Shown: positions 1 to 6,200, numbered from the stretch's first letter. The stretch: DNA of 7,021 nucleotides from an uncultured Lachnospiraceae bacterium (GCA_902766845.1 CACXFD010000206.1:1-7021), one strand, 5' to 3'. The notes: generated by a model from the sequence alone, not told the origin. Numbers and translations are program-made.

Positions 1-38
1 GCCTGGTTGCCATCCATGGTCTTCATTTTTCTTGCCAT
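1..38 (-). CDS. nifJ: Pyruvate:ferredoxin oxidoreductase, N-terminal fragment (partial)
   Basis: Only the first 12 codons and two bases of the thirteenth are inside the window. They read MARKMKTMDGNQ on the minus strand, then GC, which gives Ala for any third base. The KMKTMDGN start is the characteristic N-terminus of pyruvate:ferredoxin (flavodoxin) oxidoreductase. That cytoplasmic thiamine-diphosphate and iron-sulfur enzyme converts pyruvate and CoA to acetyl-CoA, CO2 and reduced ferredoxin in anaerobes. The ATG at 38-36 is chosen because a strong AGGAGGAG ribosome binding site lies at 53-46 with a 7-base spacer. The call rests on a short peptide, so a relative with the same opening cannot be excluded. 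The family is usually around 1,170-1,200 residues, nearly all of it outside this window. Confidence 0.72.
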   Translation of the reverse strand, partial: MARKMKTMDGNQ

Positions 39-96
39 GTTCTATCTCCTCCTAAAAGATTTGCATGCTTCCGGACACAGGCCGCAGGCCCGCGTC

Positions 97-114
97 CCCC
101 GCCGCGCGGCGGGG
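97..114. repeat. Perfect 18-bp GC palindrome
   Basis: The sequence CCCCGCCGCGCGGCGGGG equals its own reverse complement. It lies in the presumed PFOR leader. As RNA it could fold to a hairpin of about seven base pairs. No T-run follows on either strand. Confidence 0.8.
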
Positions 115-147
115 CCTCCCTGACACGGAGCAGCCGGTCCGGTGCCC

Positions 148-169
148 GCGGCCGGCTTTCCCCGGCCGC
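148..169. repeat. 8-bp stem inverted repeat in the PFOR leader
   Basis: GCGGCCGG at 148-155 is the exact reverse complement of CCGGCCGC at 162-169, with a six-base loop. Read on the minus strand the loop is GGAAAG, resembling the CCGG-AAAG-CCGG hairpins at 604-615 and 629-640 on the plus strand. Confidence 0.8.
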
Positions 170-184
170 AGACGGTCAGATTAT

Positions 185-214
185 ATTATAGCCGTATCAG
201 GTTGAAAATGCAAA
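185..214 (-). promoter_or_regulatory. Candidate sigma-A-type promoter for the PFOR gene
   Basis: On the minus strand a perfect -10 hexamer TATAAT lies at 190-185. A -35-like TTTGCA (four of six consensus bases) lies at 214-209, with an 18-base spacer. Transcription would begin near 178 and run left through the structured leader into the PFOR gene. The -10 is convincing; the -35 is weak. Confidence 0.55.
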
Positions 215-336
215 CGCTTTATAGGGTTTTTTCGGGGGAAATGCAGGCCCGCTCCTATCTCTGCTGTTTTCTCCGGGTCAGCGATGCGGCAGGACGCTGC
301 CGAAAAACATAAAAAGCAAAAAACTCGAAAAAGTAC
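215..336. other. Divergent intergenic region, nothing clearly recognised
   Basis: This AT-richer stretch lies between the leftward PFOR promoter and the rightward tRNA promoter. The only structure I see is a 6-bp stem, CGGCAG at 287-292 with CTGCCG at 297-302, around a GACG loop. It is followed by A-rich sequence rather than a T-run on the plus strand. Short antisense ORFs here have no ribosome binding site or recognisable product. Confidence 0.5.
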
Positions 337-365
337 TTTACGAAACCTCAAAAATGTTGTATGAT
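337..365 (+). promoter_or_regulatory. Candidate promoter of the tRNA-Val gene
   Basis: A -35-like TTTACG at 337-342 (four of six consensus bases) is separated by 17 bases from a -10-like TATGAT at 360-365. Initiation would be near 372, about 25 bases before the mature tRNA 5' end. A GATAAT hexamer at 363-368 is an alternative -10 with a longer spacer. Confidence 0.5.
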
Positions 366-396
366 AATTTGGCCGGCGGAAAAAGGACCGCTGCAT

Positions 397-469
397 GGAA
401 GGTTAGCTCAGCTGGGAGAGCGCTCGCTTGACGTGCGAAAGGTCGCAGGTTCGATCCCTGTACCTTCCA
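397..469 (+). tRNA. tRNA-Val (anticodon GAC)
   Basis: The full cloverleaf can be drawn. The acceptor stem is GGAAGGT (397-403) with ACCTTCC (462-468), and A469 is the discriminator base. The D stem is GCTC with GAGC around AGCTGGGA. The anticodon loop TTGACGT (428-434) carries GAC at 430-432, which reads valine codons GUC and GUU. The variable loop has five bases, and the T arm has loop TTCGATC. The mature part is 73 bases. The 3' CCA is not encoded (T470 follows A469), so it must be added by the CCA-adding enzyme. The first anticodon-stem pair (C27-A43) is a mismatch and the outer T-stem pair is G-T. All other stems are intact, so I treat it as functional. Confidence 0.95.
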
Positions 470-489
470 TCTCTGCGAAAGCACAGAAG

Positions 490-549
490 AATACAGAAGC
501 GGCAGCTTTTGCGGAAACATCGTTCCCGTAGGGCCGCCGCTTCTGTATT
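490..549 (+). terminator. Long-stem hairpin after the tRNA, probable terminator
   Basis: ATACAGAAGCGGC at 491-503 is exactly complementary to GCCGCTTCTGTAT at 536-548, and A490-T549 extends the stem to 14 bp. The 32-base loop contains an inner stem (CGGAAAC with GTTCCCG, one mismatch, ATC loop). The following sequence is T-rich but interrupted (TTTCGTGTTTTC). Its position 20 bases after the tRNA supports a terminator or 3'-processing structure; the broken T-tract makes termination efficiency uncertain. Confidence 0.6.
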
Positions 550-562
550 TCGTGTTTTCTCC

Positions 563-649
563 GGCACCGGCCCGCAAACGGCAAGACGGCTCCGGCTCTC
601 ATGCCGGAAAGCCGGCCCCGGACCATATCCGGAAAGCCGGGCCGGTGCC
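563..649 (+). repeat. 12-bp inverted repeat enclosing small hairpins, upstream of the CNNM gene
   Basis: GGCACCGGCCCG at 563-574 is exactly complementary to CGGGCCGGTGCC at 638-649. The 63-base interior contains the 12-base unit CCGGAAAGCCGG twice, at 604-615 and 629-640. Each unit can form its own 4-bp stem with an AAAG loop. No T-run follows, so it is not an obvious intrinsic terminator. If transcribed with the downstream gene it would be a compact structured 5' leader. I recognise no known metal riboswitch (neither M-box nor yybP-ykoY) in it. Confidence 0.65.
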
Positions 650-691
650 CGCAAAACTATTACATGACAGGAGTGAAAAAACCAAACTTCC

Positions 692-2053
692 ATGGACCCA
701 AGCAGTACCATACCGTTATCGGCTGTTCTGTTTCATCGTCTGATCTGTGCCGGCGCGTCCGCGTCCGGCCCTGTCTGGGATACCGTCAGCACCGTGCAGC
801 TGGCCGCTGCTCTCGTGCTGCTCTTTCTTTCCGCGTTCTTTTCTTCTGCGGAGACGGCCCTGACCACCTGCAATAAGATCCGCATGCGTTCTCTGGCGGA
901 GGACGGGGATTCGCGCGCCCGGACCGTGCTGGACCTGACCGAGCGCTCGGAAAAGATGCTGAGCACGATCCTGATCGGGAACAACATCGTGAACCTGTCC
1001 GCGTCCGCCCTCGTGACCACGCTGACCATCCGGCTGTTCGGAGACCGCCTCGTGGGCGCGGCCACCGGCCTGATCACGCTGCTCGTGCTGATCTTCGGTG
1101 AGATCACGCCCAAGACCGCCGCGGCCAATGACCCGGACAAGCTGGCCCTGCGCTACGCGGGCGCCATCCGGACGCTGATGACGGTCCTGACGCCGCTGAT
1201 CTTCCTTGTGAACCTGCTCGCGCGCGGCTTCATGCGGCTGCTCCGCATCGACCCGGACAAGCGCCCGGAGAGCATCACCGAGGACGAGTTCCGCACCCTG
1301 GTGGACGTCTCCCAGGAGGAGGGCGTGCTGGAGGACGAGGAACGCGAGATGATCAACAACGTGGTGGACTTCGGCGAGACCGAAGCCAAGGACATCATGA
1401 TCCCGCGCGTCAACATGGTCTTCGTCAGCGAGGACGCCACCTATGAGGAGATCCTGCGGATCTTCCGCGCCGAGATGTTCACGCGCCTGCCGGTCTACCG
1501 CGGCACCACGGACACCGTGGTCGGCATCCTGAATATGAAGGACCTGCTGCTCTTCGAGCCGGACAAGCACGAATTCCGCATGCAGGATTTCCTGCGCGAA
1601 GCCTACTTCACCTATGAATTCAAGAAGACCTCGGAGCTCTTCATCGAGATGCGCTCGAAGTCGGTCAGCATGGCCATCGTCCTGGACGAGTACGGCGATA
1701 CGGCCGGCCTCGTGACCATGGAGGACCTGCTGGAGGAGATCGTCGGCGAGATCCGGGATGAATACGACGCCTCCGAGCACGAGGTCCTGCAGAAGCTCTC
1801 CGACCGCGTCTGGCGCGTGGACGGCTCGATGCATCTGGACGATCTCAACGACGCCTTGGGCACCGAGATCGAGAGCGAAGACTTTGACTCGCTGGGCGGG
1901 CACATCATCGGCCTGCTCGGGCACCTGCCCTCGGAGGGCGAGGAAACGTCCGAGAACGGCATCACCTACCGCGTGGAGGTCGTAAAGGACAACCGCATCG
2001 AATGGGTGCGCGTGACGCTGCCGGAGGAGCCGGCCGCGCAGACACAGGACTGA
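692..2053 (+). CDS. CNNM/CorC-type membrane transporter (DUF21, CBS pair, CorC_HlyC), 'hemolysin family'
   Basis: The 453-residue integral membrane protein has the standard CNNM/CorC order. Residues about 34-185 form the DUF21 membrane domain with hydrophobic segments near 36-54, 95-113, 119-137 and 158-180. It shows the family motifs SSAETALTT (51-59), LIGNNIVNLSASAL (94-107) and FGEITPKTAA (135-144). Residues about 215-350 form the CBS pair, with DIMIPRVNM (234-242), RLPVYRG (265-271) and IVLDEYGDTAGLVTMEDLLEEIVGEI (split around 329-354). Residues 360-445 match the CorC_HlyC domain. Family members are linked to Mg2+ or Co2+ efflux; 'hemolysin' is a historical name. The start is ATG 692, because MDPSS openings are common in the family and no other in-frame start fits. 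The only Shine-Dalgarno-like AGGAG (669-673) is an unusually long 18 bases away. About 25 extra residues precede the first membrane segment. Exact substrate unknown. Confidence 0.88.
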   Translation: MDPSSTIPLSAVLFHRLICAGASASGPVWDTVSTVQLAAALVLLFLSAFFSSAETALTTCNKIRMRSLAEDGDSRARTVLDLTERSEKMLSTILIGNNIVNLSASALVTTLTIRLFGDRLVGAATGLITLLVLIFGEITPKTAAANDPDKLALRYAGAIRTLMTVLTPLIFLVNLLARGFMRLLRIDPDKRPESITEDEFRTLVDVSQEEGVLEDEEREMINNVVDFGETEAKDIMIPRVNMVFVSEDATYEEILRIFRAEMFTRLPVYRGTTDTVVGILNMKDLLLFEPDKHEFRMQDFLREAYFTYEFKKTSELFIEMRSKSVSMAIVLDEYGDTAGLVTMEDLLEEIVGEIRDEYDASEHEVLQKLSDRVWRVDGSMHLDDLNDALGTEIESEDFDSLGGHIIGLLGHLPSEGEETSENGITYRVEVVKDNRIEWVRVTLPEEPAAQTQD

Positions 2054-2083
2054 TGCCGGACCGGCCCCGACAATAAACGGCAT

Positions 2084-2159
2084 GACACGGAAGGCAGCCT
2101 GCGAAAGGCTGCTTTCCCACGACAGGACACGAAAAGCAGCCTGCGAAAGGCTGCTTTCC
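2084..2159 (+). repeat. Tandem pair of 34-base hairpin units, period 42
   Basis: Units at 2084-2117 and 2126-2159 are identical at 32 of 34 positions and lie 8 bases apart. Each contains the stem GCAGCC/GGCTGC around a TGCGAAA loop, followed by TTTCC. In unit 1 the stem extends to 11 bp (2089-2099 with 2107-2117, one G-T pair). In unit 2 it extends to 9 bp (2133-2141 with 2149-2157). They sit 31 bases after the CNNM stop codon and just before the HAD gene. With only three T bases after each stem they would be weak terminators at best, so partial attenuation or an mRNA processing site between the two genes is equally plausible. Confidence 0.75.
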
Positions 2160-2171
2160 TTCAGAAAGGAA
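2156..2171 (+). promoter_or_regulatory. Short hairpin covering the HAD gene's ribosome binding site
   Basis: TTCCTT at 2156-2161 pairs exactly with AAGGAA at 2166-2171 around a CAGA loop. This covers the AAGGA Shine-Dalgarno of the HAD gene, whose ATG starts at 2177. The left arm overlaps the last two bases of the second repeat-unit stem, so the two hairpins compete. The pairing is seen directly; a regulatory effect is inference. Confidence 0.45.
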
Positions 2172-2176
2172 CTGAT

Positions 2177-2845
2177 ATGATAAAAGCTGTGATCTTTGAC
2201 CTGGACGGCACGCTCTCGGATTCGCTCGAATCCCTCGCGTACTCCGCCAACGGCGCGATGGCGGCCGTGGACCCGTCCCTGACCCCGCAGCCAGCGGAGC
2301 ATTTCAAGCGCTATGCCGGGGACGGCGCGCGCGTGATGATCGAGCGGTGCCTGAAGGACGCCGGGGACCCGGAGCTTGCGCTGATCAAGCCCGTGATGGA
2401 GGCCTACTGGCCCATCTTTAAGGAAGGCTGTCTGTATGACCTGAAGCCCTACGCCGGCATGCCGGAGACGCTGGCCGGCCTGAAGGCAAAGGGCCTGAAG
2501 CTTGCCGTCTGCTCCAACAAGGCGCAGGCCAATACCGAGGCCGTGATCCATCTGCTCTTCGGTGACGATGTCTTTGACCTGCTGCAGGGCGAGCGCCCCG
2601 ACCACGCGAAGAAGCCGTCGCCCGAAGGCCCGCTGATGCTGGCGCGGGAGCTGGGCGTCCTGCCCTCCGAGTGCCTCTACGTCGGCGATACCAACACCGA
2701 CGTGCGCACGGGCCTGTCCGCGGGCATGAATACCGTGGGCGTGACCTGGGGCTTCCGGCCCCGGCAGGAGCTTCTGGACGCCGGCGCGAAGGTCATCATC
2801 GACCGGCCGGAGGAGCTGCTCGGGTACGAGGCGTTCCGGTTCTGA
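2177..2845 (+). CDS. HAD-superfamily hydrolase, phosphoglycolate phosphatase-like
   Basis: The protein has 222 residues and all four HAD motifs. Motif I is DLDGT at 8-12, with nucleophile D8 and general acid/base D10. Motif II is CSNK with S113. Motif III is K146 in KKPSP. Motif IV is GDTNTD at 170-175, with D171 and D175 for Mg2+. A helical cap about 15-90 lies between motifs I and II, as in the Gph/PGMB group. Length and motif spacing fit phosphoglycolate phosphatase-like enzymes, which dephosphorylate small phosphorylated metabolites in the cytoplasm. Substrate cannot be read from sequence, so the gph symbol is not assigned. ATG 2177 is chosen for the AAAGGA ribosome binding site at 2165-2170, six bases upstream. 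It is 123 bases after the CNNM gene and no separate promoter is evident, so co-transcription is likely. A terminator follows immediately. Confidence 0.87.
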   Translation: MIKAVIFDLDGTLSDSLESLAYSANGAMAAVDPSLTPQPAEHFKRYAGDGARVMIERCLKDAGDPELALIKPVMEAYWPIFKEGCLYDLKPYAGMPETLAGLKAKGLKLAVCSNKAQANTEAVIHLLFGDDVFDLLQGERPDHAKKPSPEGPLMLARELGVLPSECLYVGDTNTDVRTGLSAGMNTVGVTWGFRPRQELLDAGAKVIIDRPEELLGYEAFRF

Positions 2846-2873
2846 AAACATGTGAAAGCACGCAAAAACGCGG

Positions 2874-2911
2874 AAAAAGAGCGAGTCTCCGATCGGAGGC
2901 CCGCTCTTTTT
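2874..2911 (+). terminator. Intrinsic terminator after the HAD gene, probably bidirectional
   Basis: The sequence starts AAAAAGAGCG (2874-2883) and ends CGCTCTTTTT (2902-2911), giving a 10-bp perfect outer stem. One mismatch, a pair and a G-T follow, then a CTCC/GGAG inner stem around GATC. The T-run at 2907-2911 follows the stem on the plus strand, and the A-run on the left gives the same on the minus strand. It lies 28 bases after the HAD stop codon. Confidence 0.88.
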
Positions 2912-2977
2912 GATTCGGTCAGGCTGATTCTCTGTTGATCCTTTGCCATGCCCGGCAAAGATGCTTCATCTTACATC

Positions 2978-3006
2978 TTGACGGGAGACCGCATTCGTGA
3001 TAGTAT
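2978..3006 (+). promoter_or_regulatory. Promoter of the pyrR-uraA operon
   Basis: A -35 hexamer TTGACG at 2978-2983 (five of six) is followed after 17 bases by a -10-like TAGTAT at 3001-3006. TGA lies directly before it, as in an extended -10. Transcription would start near 3013 and give a leader of about 173 bases before pyrR. The element lies downstream of the previous terminator and upstream of the PyrR-type leader, which is the expected place. Confidence 0.65.
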
Positions 3007-3028
3007 CTTTCCGAAAAAGCATCTTTAA

Positions 3029-3048
3029 GGCGGTACAGAGAGACCGGC
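3029..3048 (+). promoter_or_regulatory. PyrR-binding-loop-like RNA motif
   Basis: The CAGAGAG core at 3036-3042, followed by ACCGGCAAGA and preceded by CTTTAAGGCGGTA, closely resembles the PyrR binding loop of Firmicute pyr leaders (consensus ARUCCNGNGAGGYU). CGGT (3031-3034) pairs with ACCG (3043-3046) around the core, giving the expected stem. It differs from consensus at the second C (here A) and second G after the core (here A). PyrR bound to UMP normally stabilises this loop and promotes termination. The location, about 20 bases into the leader of pyrR itself, strongly supports the call. Confidence 0.7.
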
Positions 3049-3051
3049 AAG

Positions 3052-3740
<689 letters not shown>

Positions 3741-3856
3741 GGCCTGCGGACCGGTCTGCCGAAGGCTGCCGTCACGGCTCTCCGCCCCGCTCCCCGCTCA
3801 CCCGAAGGATGCACCCACGTCCCCGCTAAGGGGCAAAAGATCAAGGAGGATCAAGA

Positions 3857-5203
3857 ATGAAATCCGATGAACCCATCTATGACGCCAGGACCCTCGGTGC
3901 CGGCAAGACCATGATCCTGGGCCTGCAGCACATGTTCGCGATGTTCGGCGCGACCGTGCTGGTCCCGATCCTGACGGGCCTCTCCGTCTCCGCCACGCTC
4001 CTGTTTGCCGGTCTGGCCACGCTGTTCATGCACTTCGTGACCGGCCGCAAGATCCCGGTCTTCCTGGGATCGTCCTTCGCTTTCCTGAGCGGATACTTCG
4101 CCGTCAAAGCCATGGCCGTGAACGCCGGCCTGACCGAACAGCAGGGCCTCGTCTACGCAAGCGTCGGCATCGCCTGCGCGGGCCTTCTGTATCTGGTCCT
4201 CGCGCTGATCGCGAAGGCCATCGGCGCCCATAAGGTCATGCGCTACTTCCCGCCGGTCGTGACGGGCCCCATCATCATCGCCATCGGCCTGAACCTGGCC
4301 CCCTCCGCCATCAATAACTGCAGTAAGAACTGGCCCATCGCGCTGGTCGCGATCGTCGTCGTCATCGTCTGCAACATCTGGGGCAAGGGCATGATCAAGA
4401 TCGTTCCCATCCTGCTCGGCGTGCTGGCCTCCTATCTGGTCGCCGCGCTGACCGGCAACGTGGATTTCACCGCAGTGAAGGAAGCGGCCTGGCTGGGCCT
4501 GCCCGTCGCCGGTGAGAACACCGTCTTCTCCCTGATCGGCAACACCAACGGCGGCCTGCTGGTCTCCGCCATCATCACGATCGTGCCCATCGCCTTCGCG
4601 ACGATGATGGAACACGTGGGCGATATCTCCGCCATCAGCGGCACCGTGGGCAAGGACTTCATCGACGATCCCGGTCTGCACCGCACCCTGATCGGTGACG
4701 GCGTCGGCACCGCGGTCGCTGCCCTGTTTGGCGCTCCCGCGAACACCACCTACGGCGAGAACACCGGCGTTCTGGCCCTGACCAAGGTCTACGATCCGCT
4801 GGTCATCGAGCTGGCTGCCATCTACGCGGTCGTCCTGTCCTTCTGCCCGAAGTTCGCGGCCATCATCACCGCGATGCCCGCGGCCACCATCGGCGGCGTG
4901 TCCATCATCCTCTACGGCATGATCTCCGCCATCGGCGTCCGCAACGTCGTGGAGAACCAGGTCGACTTCCAGAAGAGCCGCAACGTCATCATCGCTGCCC
5001 TGATCCTGGGCCTGGCCATCGGTATCGGCTACTCCAAAGCCGGTGCCATCGCCTTCCAGATCGGCTCCGTGACCATCAGCCTGACCGGTCTGGCCGTCGC
5101 CTCGATCGTCGGCATCATCCTGAACGCCGTCCTGCCGGGCCGAGACGACAGCTTCGCGGAGAAGCCCAACGACAAGCTGTCCGCTTCCCTGGGCAAGTAT
5201 TGA
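3857..5203 (+). CDS. uraA: Uracil permease (NCS2 / nucleobase:cation symporter-2 family)
   Basis: This 448-residue, strongly hydrophobic inner-membrane protein fits the 14-segment UraA fold. Matches include LGLQHMFAMFGATVLVP (21-37) and FLGSSFAFL (69-77). MMEHVGDISAISGTVGKD (250-267) and PNTTYGEN-type ANTTYGENTGV (295-305) hold the two acidic residues, E252 and E301, that correspond to uracil- and proton-coupling glutamates of E. coli UraA. DPGLHRTLIGDG (271-282) and GGVSIILYGMI (346-356) are also family sequences. It should import uracil with protons. ATG 3857 has an ideal AAGGAGG at 3843-3849. No promoter is obvious in the 116-base gap after pyrR, so it is probably in the pyrR transcript and under the same attenuator. 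The gap is C-rich with a small CCCC/GGGG hairpin (3821-3833). A strong terminator follows. Confidence 0.95.
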   Translation: MKSDEPIYDARTLGAGKTMILGLQHMFAMFGATVLVPILTGLSVSATLLFAGLATLFMHFVTGRKIPVFLGSSFAFLSGYFAVKAMAVNAGLTEQQGLVYASVGIACAGLLYLVLALIAKAIGAHKVMRYFPPVVTGPIIIAIGLNLAPSAINNCSKNWPIALVAIVVVIVCNIWGKGMIKIVPILLGVLASYLVAALTGNVDFTAVKEAAWLGLPVAGENTVFSLIGNTNGGLLVSAIITIVPIAFATMMEHVGDISAISGTVGKDFIDDPGLHRTLIGDGVGTAVAALFGAPANTTYGENTGVLALTKVYDPLVIELAAIYAVVLSFCPKFAAIITAMPAATIGGVSIILYGMISAIGVRNVVENQVDFQKSRNVIIAALILGLAIGIGYSKAGAIAFQIGSVTISLTGLAVASIVGIILNAVLPGRDDSFAEKPNDKLSASLGKY

Positions 5204-5223
5204 TCCGGTCCTTATGACATGTC

Positions 5224-5254
5224 AAAGCGCCGCGGCGATCCCGCGGCGCTTTTT
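5224..5254 (+). terminator. Strong intrinsic terminator after uraA
   Basis: AAAGCGCCGCGG (5224-5235) pairs perfectly with CCGCGGCGCTTT (5241-5252) around a five-base loop, and the T-run spans 5250-5254. It starts 21 bases after the uraA stop codon and closes the pyrR-uraA transcript. A 10-base palindrome TGACATGTCA (5215-5224) lies directly before it. Confidence 0.92.
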
Positions 5255-5266
5255 GATTCCCCTTGT

Positions 5267-5283
5267 CCGCCGTCATGCGGCGG
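5267..5283. repeat. Small GC inverted repeat between uraA and upp
   Basis: CCGCCG (5267-5272) pairs with CGGCGG (5278-5283) around a TCATG loop. A T-rich stretch follows (ATGTATTTCTTTTC), so it could act as a weak second terminator. Nothing else is recognisable between it and the upp promoter. Confidence 0.5.
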
Positions 5284-5319
5284 CATGTATTTCTTTTCTG
5301 AATATTTCCCTCTTCTCTC

Positions 5320-5348
5320 TTTCCAAGCCCTGTGGGCGGTGGTATAAT
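5320..5348 (+). promoter_or_regulatory. Promoter of upp
   Basis: A perfect -10 TATAAT lies at 5343-5348 with the extended -10 TGG at 5340-5342. A -35-like TTTCCA (four of six) lies at 5320-5325 with a 17-base spacer. Initiation would be near 5355, about 45 bases before upp. The short leader contains the palindrome GGGCCGCGGCCC (5361-5372) and no PyrR-loop motif, so upp seems to be controlled separately from pyrR-uraA. Confidence 0.75.
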
Positions 5349-5360
5349 AAAAGAAACGCG

Positions 5361-5372
5361 GGGCCGCGGCCC
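5361..5372. repeat. 12-bp palindrome in the upp leader
   Basis: GGGCCGCGGCCC equals its own reverse complement and begins about six bases after the predicted transcription start. It could be a stabilising 5' hairpin or an operator site; nothing in the window decides between them. Confidence 0.6.
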
Positions 5373-5399
5373 TGCCCTCAGGCATAAGAGGAGGACTCT

Positions 5400-6038
5400 A
5401 TGGAACCTATGGAAAACGTCGTCATTCTGGACCACCCGCTGCTCAAGCACAAGATCTCCCGTCTGCGTGACAAGCACACCGGTACCAATGAATTCCGCAC
5501 GCTGGTCTCGGAGATCGCCGCGCTCGAAGGCTATGAAGCCCTGCGTGACCTGCCTCTCGAAGACGTGGAGGTGGAGACCCCGATCGAGACCTGCATGACC
5601 CCGATGATCGCCGGCAAGAAGCTGGCCATCGTCCCGATCCTGCGCGCCGGCCTCGGCATGGTGGACGGTCTGCTGACCCTTGTCCCCACGGCCAAGGTGG
5701 GACACATCGGCCTGTACCGCGACCCGGTGACGCATGAACCTCACGAATATTACTGCAAGCTCCCGAGCCCGATCGAGCTGCGCACCATCGTCGTCGTAGA
5801 TCCGATGCTGGCCACCGGCGGTTCCGGCGTGGCGGCCGTGGACTTTATCAAGGCGCACGGCGGCAAGAAGATCAAATTCATGTGCATCATCGCGGCGCCG
5901 GAAGGCGTGAAGCGCCTGCATGAAGCCCATCCGGACGTCCAGATCTACATCGGAAACCTGGACCGTGAGCTGAATGAAAACGCCTACATCTGCCCCGGCC
6001 TGGGCGATGCAGGGGACAGGATATTCGGTACCAAGTGA
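5400..6038 (+). CDS. upp: Uracil phosphoribosyltransferase
   Basis: The 212-residue cytoplasmic enzyme joins uracil to PRPP to give UMP. Diagnostic sequences include [18 protein letters not shown] (7-24) and [28 protein letters not shown] (split around 63-90). The PRPP loop is [13 protein letters not shown] (131-143), and the C-terminal uracil-binding segment is [17 protein letters not shown] (196-212). All are intact and the length is normal. ATG 5400 is chosen because AGGAGG (5389-5394) is five bases upstream; a second in-frame ATG at 5409 would be 14 bases away and less suitable. It follows uraA on the same strand but has its own promoter and lies behind a strong terminator. Together UraA and Upp form a complete uracil uptake and salvage route. 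A long hairpin terminator follows. Confidence 0.97.
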   Translation: MEPMENVVILDHPLLKHKISRLRDKHTGTNEFRTLVSEIAALEGYEALRDLPLEDVEVETPIETCMTPMIAGKKLAIVPILRAGLGMVDGLLTLVPTAKVGHIGLYRDPVTHEPHEYYCKLPSPIELRTIVVVDPMLATGGSGVAAVDFIKAHGGKKIKFMCIIAAPEGVKRLHEAHPDVQIYIGNLDRELNENAYICPGLGDAGDRIFGTK

Positions 6039-6049
6039 GCGAGGCTAAA

Positions 6050-6174
6050 GCCTGCGGCTCCCGGCGCTCCCTCGGGAGCGCGGCATAAAAACAGAGGTCT
6101 GCGGAGAACTTGTTCTCCGGCAGGCCTCTTTTTATGCCGGTGGCTGCGCGAAGCGCAGCCGGGAGCCCGCAGGC
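6050..6174. repeat. Nested inverted-repeat cluster after upp
   Basis: The outer arms 6050-6065 and 6158-6174 are exact reverse complements except for one extra G. They enclose three further hairpins: GCGCTCC/GGAGCGC (6064-6070 and 6075-6081), the long terminator stem (6081-6139), and GGCTGCGC/GCGCAGCC (6142-6149 and 6153-6160) around GAA. The whole could fold as a branched cruciform. It contains no recognisable gene. The density of palindromes resembles extragenic repeat elements, but I recognise no named family. Confidence 0.65.
6081..6139 (+). terminator. Long hairpin terminator after upp, probably bidirectional
   Basis: The core stem (6093-6129) pairs AGAGG-CTGC-GGAGAAC with GTTCTCC-GCAG-CCTCT, with one bulged G and one G-T pair. 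It is followed by T-run 6129-6133. The outer CGGCATAAAAA (6081-6091) and TTTTTATGCCG (6129-6139) are also complementary, so A- and T-tracts flank the stem and it can serve both strands. It begins 43 bases after the upp stop codon. Confidence 0.88.
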
Positions 6175-6200
6175 GCAGGCCGAGCGAACGCCCGCGATGA

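Larger units (their letters stand above)
39..180 (-). promoter_or_regulatory. GC-rich, hairpin-rich leader of the PFOR gene
   Basis: This stretch lies between the candidate promoter (185-214) and the PFOR start codon and would be a leader of about 140 bases. It holds two strong inverted repeats, at 97-114 and 148-169, in very GC-rich sequence, then an AT-rich patch and the ribosome binding site at 46-53. I recognise no known riboswitch class. The hairpins lack a following U-tract on the minus strand, so they do not look like intrinsic terminators. A role in mRNA stability or regulation is inference. Confidence 0.4.

Noticed and set aside
664..690. Alternative starts for the CNNM gene at ATG 664 or GTG 673, nearer the AGGAG
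   Set aside because: Both are in a different reading frame from the CNNM protein and give no recognisable product.
563..691. Known metal riboswitch before the CNNM gene
   Set aside because: I could not match the sequence to the conserved cores of the M-box or yybP-ykoY classes, so no riboswitch is called.
403..711. Minus-strand frames over the tRNA and its terminator
   Set aside because: They overlap a clear tRNA gene; such frames antisense to tRNAs are common annotation artefacts.
716..2851. Minus-strand open frame of 711 codons covering both the CNNM and HAD genes
   Set aside because: It lies antisense to two well-supported genes, crosses the repeats between them, is full of His/Arg/Gln/Gly as expected from the complement of GC-rich codons, and matches no family I recognise.
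3851..4681. Minus-strand open frame of 276 codons over uraA
   Set aside because: Asp/His/Gly/Gln-rich antisense shadow of a membrane-protein gene; no family recognised.
5115..5930. Minus-strand open frame of 271 codons over upp and the uraA end
   Set aside because: Antisense to upp and runs through the uraA terminator and upp promoter.
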